Shown here in pieces: positions 59,699 to 64,000 of a DNA stretch of 64,000 nucleotides. The stretch lies in NCBI GenBank assembly GCA_002381695.1, contig DFXM01000020.1, positions 181,464 through 245,463 of the forward strand. Reading direction: 5' to 3'. Both the position numbers and the translations under genes were made by a program. This DNA comes from Clostridium sp. UBA4108 (lineage in GTDB: Bacteria > Bacillota > Clostridia > Clostridiales > Clostridiaceae). The notes below the pieces were generated by a model. The model saw only the letters and a list, made by a program, of their open reading frames with translations, ran no database searches and was not told where the DNA came from. Within the stretch, counting starts at the first letter, position 1. Every line of letters starts with the position of its first letter.

Positions 59699-59781
59699 AG
59701 TGGTATTTGCATAAATATAATGTATTATTTACAAAATATGTTATAATATATTTATGATATTTAAGGAAGGAGATGATATAT

Positions 59782-59845
59782 ATGAAGTCACACAAAATTA
59801 TATATCTTAGAAGCATGAGGAGGGTGACTATATTTTAGCCCTCCT
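59782..59845 (+). promoter_or_regulatory. Short basic leader ORF with hairpin upstream of the DJ-1-like gene
   Basis: ATG 59782 with an excellent site (AAGGAAGGAG) opens 18 codons, MKSHKIIYLRSMRRVTIF. AGGAGGG (59818-59824), inside the ORF, pairs with CCCTCCT (59839-59845), just after its stop. AGGAGGG is itself a strong site. The next gene begins at 59860. An attenuation role is suggested by layout only. Confidence 0.45.
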
Positions 59846-59859
59846 AAAGACAGGGGGAT

Positions 59860-60447
59860 ATGATGAATAATATTAAAAATGAAGTACTAATTGTATTGAC
59901 AGAACGATGGAATGATTGGGAAGCAAGTTATGCCATTGCAGTTGCAAATTCTTTTTCAGATTATGAGGTTAAAACAATTGCAGTTGATGATGTTCCGAAA
60001 GCATCAATGGGTGGTATCAATGCGTCTATTGACTACAATATAAATGATTATCAGAATTTTAATAACCTTGCCATGGTTATTCTCCCAGGTGGCCTTTCAT
60101 GGGAAGAAAATGATTATAAGGAAATTGCAGAATTTATTAAGCAGCTCATGGAATTACACATTCCTGTAGCCGCTATTTGTGGAGCAACTACTTTCTTATG
60201 CAAGCATGGATTCCTTGACAATGTAAAACATACAGGAGATAGCTTGGAATTATTTCAAAGACAAAAAGGATATAAGGGAGAGGCGTTTTATATCCCTGCA
60301 CAGGTAGTTGTTGACAATAAAGTTATTACTGCAAATGAAACTGCTGCCGTTCAATTTGCTTATGAAATTTTTAAAATATTAGAGATTGATAGTGATGAAG
60401 AAATGGCACAATGGTATGATAACTTTAAAAATGGTGCAATTCGCTAG
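59860..60447 (+). CDS. DJ-1/PfpI family protein
   Basis: 195 residues, class I glutamine-amidotransferase-like fold. VIVLTERWNDWEAS-like N-terminus (here LIVLTERWNDWEASYAIAV), MVILPGGLSWEENDYKEIAEF, and VAAICGATTFLCKHG with the nucleophile-elbow Cys (about residue 104). NDAQVV-type later strands (QVVVDNKVITANETAAVQFAYEIF) complete the domain. Family members act as glyoxalases, deglycase-like chaperones or oxidative stress proteins. ATG-ATG lies just after GGGGG. The short leader ORF at 59782 may govern it. Confidence 0.85.
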   Translation: MMNNIKNEVLIVLTERWNDWEASYAIAVANSFSDYEVKTIAVDDVPKASMGGINASIDYNINDYQNFNNLAMVILPGGLSWEENDYKEIAEFIKQLMELHIPVAAICGATTFLCKHGFLDNVKHTGDSLELFQRQKGYKGEAFYIPAQVVVDNKVITANETAAVQFAYEIFKILEIDSDEEMAQWYDNFKNGAIR

Positions 60448-60561
60448 AAGGTCACTAAAATCATATGGACAAATTTTAATTTATCTAAGAAATTAGATGA
60501 AATTTAATATGAATAATTTTAACATTTAACATGGCAAGTAAAAAATGAACAACTTATAAAA

Positions 60562-60590
60562 ATGCCGTATTATCAACTGATATGCGATAT
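60562..60590 (+). terminator. Terminator-like hairpin
   Basis: ATGCCGTATTATC / GATATGCGATAT, a diverged relative of the hairpin at 57849, followed by TTTATTT. Confidence 0.5.
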
Positions 60591-60599
60591 TTTATTTAG

Positions 60600-60695
60600 T
60601 CATATGAATACTATAAGAAACAGGAATACCAACGAGTAGGCTCAATATTTGAAGTGCCAAAGAAGTTTGAAGCAGAAATAAGAGAATTTCATTGA
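60600..60695 (+). pseudogene. Orphan 3' end, GNAT-like
   Basis: A start-less frame reads SYEYYKKQEYQRVGSIFEVP and KKFEAEIREFH to a stop. The Tyr-Lys-Lys...Arg-Val-Gly pattern recalls the end of GNAT proteins. It is followed by the terminator at 60699. Confidence 0.35.
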
Positions 60696-60698
60696 ATA

Positions 60699-60731
60699 AA
60701 AACAGTAGAACTAGTACCTACTGTTTTTTAT
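60699..60731 (+). terminator. Terminator
   Basis: AAAACAGTAG / CTACTGTTTT with a nine-base loop and a long T-rich tail. It shares its upstream sequence AATTTCATTGAATA with the terminator at 62645. Confidence 0.8.
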
Positions 60732-60899
60732 TTTGAGTTAAAATATAATGCTAAATAATTATATAGGCGATAGTTTTAAAAAAAACCTCATTTCCAAAGA
60801 ATTATATTTTTAATAAATCTAATTTATAACCATGAAATAGAATACTCATTTTTTGAACTTTTTGTCCGGTTGTACGTTTAGTAATTGTGAGGTGAGGAA
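60732..60899. other. Intergenic region before the ABC-2 operon
   Basis: AT-rich. TTGAAC, then TTTGTCCGGTTGTACG, precedes the start. No hairpin or frame of note. GTGAGGTGAGG is the ribosome-binding site of the next gene. Confidence 0.35.
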
Positions 60900-61817
60900 A
60901 TGAACGCAATAAATATATTAAATCTTACAAAATCTTATGATGAAAAGAGTAATGCGTTAAATAATATAAGTCTCAGCATACCAAAGGGTGAAATATTTGG
61001 ATTTCTTGGTCCTAACGGCTCAGGAAAAACTACAACTGTAAGAATTCTTAATGGAATTCTTTCACCAACCTCAGGATATGCTGAAATTTTAGGGAAACCT
61101 TTGAAGGAGCATAATGTTGAACTCCACAGATTATGTGGAGTTATGACTGAAAGTTCTTCCTGCTATGAAAATCTTACCGCTGAACAAAACTTATTATTTT
61201 TTGGAAATATGCATGATATGGAGGAAAAACTACTAAGAGAGCGTACAAAAACTATTTTAAAAAGGCTGGAATTATCAGATGTAAGTAATAAGAAAGTTAA
61301 AGCTTTAAGTACAGGGATGAAGAAGAGAGTTTCCCTGGCTATAGCTCTTATTCATAACCCTGAAATATTATTTCTTGATGAGCCAACTTCTGGTTTGGAT
61401 CCAGAAAATGCACTTAATGTATTAAAGCTTATAAAAGAACTTGCAGAAGAAAATGAAGTTACTGTATTCCTTTGTACTCATCAATTAAAATATGCTGAGG
61501 ATATCTGTACATTGTATGGCTTTATAGATAAGGGGAATATTCTTGGCTTCGGTACTTTTGATGAACTGGCTTCAAAGAAAAATGCAAGTATTCAATTAAA
61601 AATCAGGGGAAAAAATATTTCTGAGAAATTTGGACTTGTTCATGAGGAGAATAACTTATATAGTAAAGCTATTTCAGGAGATGGAGAGGTAAATGCTCTT
61701 ATACAAAATATAATAGCAAAGGGTGGGGAAGTTTATGAAGCTGTACAACAAAAATGGTCACTAGAACAACTGTATTTTATGTATATAAAAGGTGCAGCAG
61801 AGGGTGTGACATTGTAA
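60900..61817 (+). CDS. ABC-2 type exporter ATPase
   Basis: 305 residues. GPNGSGKTT (Walker A), STGMKKRVSLAIAL (signature, with STGM in place of LSGG, common in this subfamily), ILFLDEPTSGLD (Walker B) and CTHQ (switch His). The C-terminal ~90 residues are a regulatory tail. It is followed after 16 bases by the permease. Such pairs export drugs, lantibiotics or lipids, or serve bacteriocin immunity. The N-terminus reads NILNLTKSYDEKSNALNNI. Confidence 0.88.
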   Translation: MNAINILNLTKSYDEKSNALNNISLSIPKGEIFGFLGPNGSGKTTTVRILNGILSPTSGYAEILGKPLKEHNVELHRLCGVMTESSSCYENLTAEQNLLFFGNMHDMEEKLLRERTKTILKRLELSDVSNKKVKALSTGMKKRVSLAIALIHNPEILFLDEPTSGLDPENALNVLKLIKELAEENEVTVFLCTHQLKYAEDICTLYGFIDKGNILGFGTFDELASKKNASIQLKIRGKNISEKFGLVHEENNLYSKAISGDGEVNALIQNIIAKGGEVYEAVQQKWSLEQLYFMYIKGAAEGVTL

Positions 61818-61833
61818 TAATGGAGGTGTTAAT

Positions 61834-62625
61834 ATGAATAGGAGTGAAAAAGCATTAATTCAAAAGGATATAAATGAAATAACAAGTTCAAGGCAGATAA
61901 TTCTGCCAATGACTATTGTACCCATTGTTCTTGCTGTACTCATACCGCTGGCATTAGTTATAGGCGCTGGATATGCGGGTAATGATTATATTATAAAAGA
62001 GTTAGGACCGCTTCTAAAAAAGTTACCTTCTGAATATAAGATATATACCCCTGCACAACTTTTAATAAAGCTTGCAATAAATTATATGTTTCCATCATAC
62101 TTTCTTATAATTCCTATAATGTGTTCAGGAGTTATTGGAGCCAGCAGTTTCGTAGGGGAAAAAGAGCATAAGACAATGGAGACACTGCTTTATACACCCA
62201 TATCTATGGAATCACTACTGAAAGCAAAAATTTTAGGAGTTTTTATACCATCCTATATTATAACCCTAGTTTCATTTATAGCTTTTGGCATCATAATAAA
62301 TATAGGCGGCTTCATATATTTTGGAGGACTTATTTTTCCAAATGTAAAGTGGCTTATTATCATACTTTGGATAACACCTGCAATTAATTTATTATCATTA
62401 ACTGTTACGGTTATGATATCAGCAAAATCAAAAACCTTTCAGGATGCTCAGCAGGTAAGTGGCATTCTTGTTATTCCTATAATTCTTTTACTGGTAGGTC
62501 AAGTGACAGGTATAATTATATTAAATAACTTTATTATGTTTACTGCAGGTGCAGTTCTGCTGATACTTGATTATATATTGATAAAGAGAATCTCCTCTAA
62601 ATTTATTCCAGAGAAAATGGTTTAA
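61834..62625 (+). CDS. ABC-2 type exporter permease
   Basis: 263 residues with about six membrane helices. The first helix is near residues 22-44. A cytosolic EKEHKTMETLLYTPISMESLLKAKILG stretch, written here as its family pattern, is the hallmark of ABC-2 permeases. ATG has GGAGGTG. It forms a two-gene operon with the ATPase and ends before the terminator at 62645. Substrate unknown. Confidence 0.85.
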   Translation: MNRSEKALIQKDINEITSSRQIILPMTIVPIVLAVLIPLALVIGAGYAGNDYIIKELGPLLKKLPSEYKIYTPAQLLIKLAINYMFPSYFLIIPIMCSGVIGASSFVGEKEHKTMETLLYTPISMESLLKAKILGVFIPSYIITLVSFIAFGIIINIGGFIYFGGLIFPNVKWLIIILWITPAINLLSLTVTVMISAKSKTFQDAQQVSGILVIPIILLLVGQVTGIIILNNFIMFTAGAVLLILDYILIKRISSKFIPEKMV

Positions 62626-62644
62626 ATGAATTTCATTGAATATT

Positions 62645-62678
62645 AACAGTAGAACAAAAATCTACTGTTTTTTATTTT
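62645..62678 (+). terminator. Terminator of the ABC-2 operon
   Basis: AACAGTAGA / TCTACTGTT with a seven-base loop and TTTTATTTT tail. Near-identical to the one at 60699, including the preceding AATTTCATTGAATA. Confidence 0.82.
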
Positions 62679-62903
62679 GTACTAAAATGTTATGTAAAAT
62701 AATCATATAAAAGTATATTAATTACAAAAATAACTGTTATAATATTTTTATGGTTTATTGGAACATGATGATGGAAGGTGTGTGGGTATAAATTGATTAT
62801 TAGTATGAACTTGCAGTTTATTGTGTACTAATTAATTTTACTATATGAAGTTATTATATGGTAAATATGTATATAAATAATTAATTAAATGGAGGGGATT
62901 TTA

Positions 62904-63098
62904 TTGGAAAGATGGGAATATACAAGTATTAAAGTAGAAACAAAAGGTTTCATGGGTGGTATAGTAGATATTGAAGATTTTAATTATGAGCTTAATAAAT
63001 TTGGGGAACAAGGTTGGGAGCTTGTATCTTGCCTAACAACAAATTCAGGACAAGGAACAACAAGAGAATTAGTGGCTGTTTTTAAAAGAAAAAAATAA
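62904..63098 (+). CDS. DUF4177 domain protein
   Basis: 64-residue protein: WEYTSIKVETKGFMGGIVD, then LNKFGEQGWELVSCLTTNSG and ELVAVFKRK. The Gly-Xaa-Glu-Gly-Trp-Glu-Leu-Val core is the DUF4177 hallmark. The frame opens at ATG 62889, but GGAGGGG lies within that extension and fits TTG 62904, which also gives the usual start ERWEY. Function is unknown. Confidence 0.82.
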   Translation: MERWEYTSIKVETKGFMGGIVDIEDFNYELNKFGEQGWELVSCLTTNSGQGTTRELVAVFKRKK

Positions 63099-63144
63099 AT
63101 GTTTTATTTATGTCACATTTTTCATAATGCGAAAGGGGAAGCCT

Positions 63145-63424
63145 ATGATAAAGTTAGAAACAGAAAGGTTGATATTAAGAAATTTCATTGAGACAGACAT
63201 TGATGATTTTTATGAATATATGAGTTTAGAAAGCACGGCTAAATATGAGGATTTTGAGCCTTTAACATATGAAGAATGTATATCTTCTGTGAAACGGAGA
63301 ATTCCATTGGACAATGTAATGGCGTGATTCTTTCAAAAATGATAGTTATGGAAACCCAATATATGTGAACAGATATTTGTATGCAGTTCTTAAAAAAGAA
63401 TGGAACTTGATGAGAAAAAATTGA
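63145..63424 (+). pseudogene. RimJ/RimL-type GNAT acetyltransferase with internal deletion
   Basis: From ATG 63145 (site AAAGGGGAAG) the frame reads MIKLETERLILRNFIETDID and stops after 60 codons at 63327. From about 63328, in the +1 frame, DSFKNDSYGNPIYVNRYLYA then VLKKEWNLMRKN follows: the normal end of this family (a Gly-Asn-Pro-Ile segment, then Tyr-Ala-Val-Leu-Lys-Lys-Glu-Trp). The middle, with the acetyl-CoA loop, is missing, about 80-100 residues. It is therefore dead. Its stop codon lies in the Fur-box region of the next gene. Confidence 0.75.
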
Positions 63425-63448
63425 TAATTATTATCAAATTTATATAAT
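63421..63448 (+). promoter_or_regulatory. Promoter with exact Fur box
   Basis: TGATAATTATTATCA (63422-63436) matches the Bacillus Fur 7-1-7 consensus TGATAATNATTATCA at every position. It overlaps the -35 TTGATA (63421-63426), and TATAAT follows at 63443-63448 with a 16-base spacer. Iron-dependent repression of the gene at 63526 is strongly suggested. Confidence 0.8.
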
Positions 63449-63483
63449 CGTTGAATATAAAATTTTATTCAAATATAATCAAA

Positions 63484-63501
63484 TTAGGTTCCGGAGCCTA
63501 A
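63484..63501. promoter_or_regulatory. Near-palindrome in the 5' leader, DtxR-like
   Basis: TTAGGTTCCGGAGCCTAA has one mismatch between its nine-base arms. TTAGG...CCTAA resembles DtxR/IdeR half-sites. It lies 24 bases before the next start, ten before its ribosome-binding site. Confidence 0.45.
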
Positions 63502-63525
63502 TACAGAAAAGAGGAGAATAAAATT

Positions 63526-64000
63526 ATGTATCATGGAAGATTTAAAGGAACTCACTATGAAGCAGGCTATAAGTGGGGAGCATTACTAAATAAAAAAGGA
63601 AAAAAACTAAACAACTGTCCCACTTATGAAGTAGGAGAAACAAGAATCCAATTTGGAAAAGAGTGTAAAGAAATCTTTGAAAAATATTATCCAGAAATAG
63701 TCCAAGAAGTAAAAGGAATAGCCCATGGAAACGAAATTTCCTTTGAATACTTATGTGGAATGTTATTTTCCATGTATTGTTTTGAATTTGATAATAAATG
63801 TACTTGTTTTGCCATAAATAACAAAGACCAAATCTTATTTGGCAGAAACAGTGACTTTTTAGTAAGTTTAGAAAAACTATATATGAACTGTCTTTACAAC
63901 TTAGACAATGTGCACTCCTTTAATGGAAATACTACAGCCTTTGTTCAAATGGAAGACGGAGTAAATGAAGAAGGCTTAGCAGTAGGTTTAACTTTTATAT
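63526..64000 (+). CDS. C45-type acyltransferase/hydrolase, N-terminal part (runs off the window)
   Basis: 158 codons are visible. MYHGRFKGTHYEAGYKWGAL and then IVQEVKGIAHGNEISFEYL are typical of the C45/acyl-CoA:6-aminopenicillanate acyltransferase-like family. KCTCFAINN (Cys92 likely the nucleophile after cleavage) and FGRNSDFL are the core motifs, then VNEEGLAVGLTF. ATG 63526 follows GAGGAG. The Fur box upstream suggests induction under iron limitation, which is unusual for this family. It is distinct from the C45 gene at 21396. Confidence 0.78.
   Translation, partial: MYHGRFKGTHYEAGYKWGALLNKKGKKLNNCPTYEVGETRIQFGKECKEIFEKYYPEIVQEVKGIAHGNEISFEYLCGMLFSMYCFEFDNKCTCFAINNKDQILFGRNSDFLVSLEKLYMNCLYNLDNVHSFNGNTTAFVQMEDGVNEEGLAVGLTFI

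Noticed and set aside
1..64000. tRNA or rRNA genes
   Set aside because: I saw no cloverleaf-like or rRNA-like stretches; a dedicated scan (for example a covariance-model search) would be decisive.

Overview
The window is AT-rich Firmicute DNA of Clostridium sensu stricto type. Supporting signs are strong GGAGG ribosome-binding sites, frequent TTG/GTG starts, a SpoIIP-type sporulation hydrolase, a clostripain-like C11 peptidase, a CD3324-family protein, M-box and guanine riboswitches, and anaerobe-style heme chemistry. The genus is an inference; I cannot name a species. I see no tRNA, rRNA, CRISPR array or intact transposase.

Layout. 1-7.2 kb holds small housekeeping and stress genes: a broken CDF metal exporter, a DUF4491 protein, rhodanese, an FNT channel, SpoIIP, an ECF sigma/anti-sigma pair and a phosphoesterase. 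7.2-12.8 kb is the best-defined module: an AraC regulator divergent from isdE-isdF-ATPase-flavodoxin-radical SAM, read as heme import plus oxygen-independent heme degradation, with operator-like sequences in between. 13-29.7 kb is an accessory stretch of mostly monocistronic genes (metallopeptidase-HhH fusion, DUF1905-C39 fusion, many GNAT acetyltransferases, AraC and GyrI-like proteins, C45 and M23 hydrolases, APH-like kinase) with several decayed genes. 29.9-33.1 kb is an M-box riboswitch, a 34-codon ORF and mgtA. 33.4-40.4 kb holds an M3 oligopeptidase, a frameshifted CPBP protease, a toxin-like remnant and tcyP plus a CoA-disulfide reductase-like gene. 40.6-46 kb, on the minus strand, has two membrane-anchored Mrr-like proteins, a phosphatase/GxGYxYP fusion, a GyrI-like protein and a WYL regulator. 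46.3-52.1 kb is a guanine-riboswitch operon: xpt plus a complete BMP-type nucleoside ABC transporter. 52.3-64 kb holds an orphan protein, a clostripain-like peptidase, ABC exporters, a Vat-like acetyltransferase with an attenuator-like leader, a methyltransferase, a DJ-1/PfpI protein and, at the edge, a C45-type gene behind an exact Fur-box match.

Two themes cut across the window. First, a family of small non-coding elements with imperfect terminal inverted repeats (MITE-like) recurs at 1.6, 2.5, 20.8 and 53.1 kb, with fragments at 8.1, 26.5 and 33.1 kb. Second, gene decay is frequent: in-frame stops (CDF, GNAT, Nudix), a one-base frameshift (CPBP), an internal deletion (GNAT) and orphan 3' ends. 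I would check these against reads, since some could be assembly errors.
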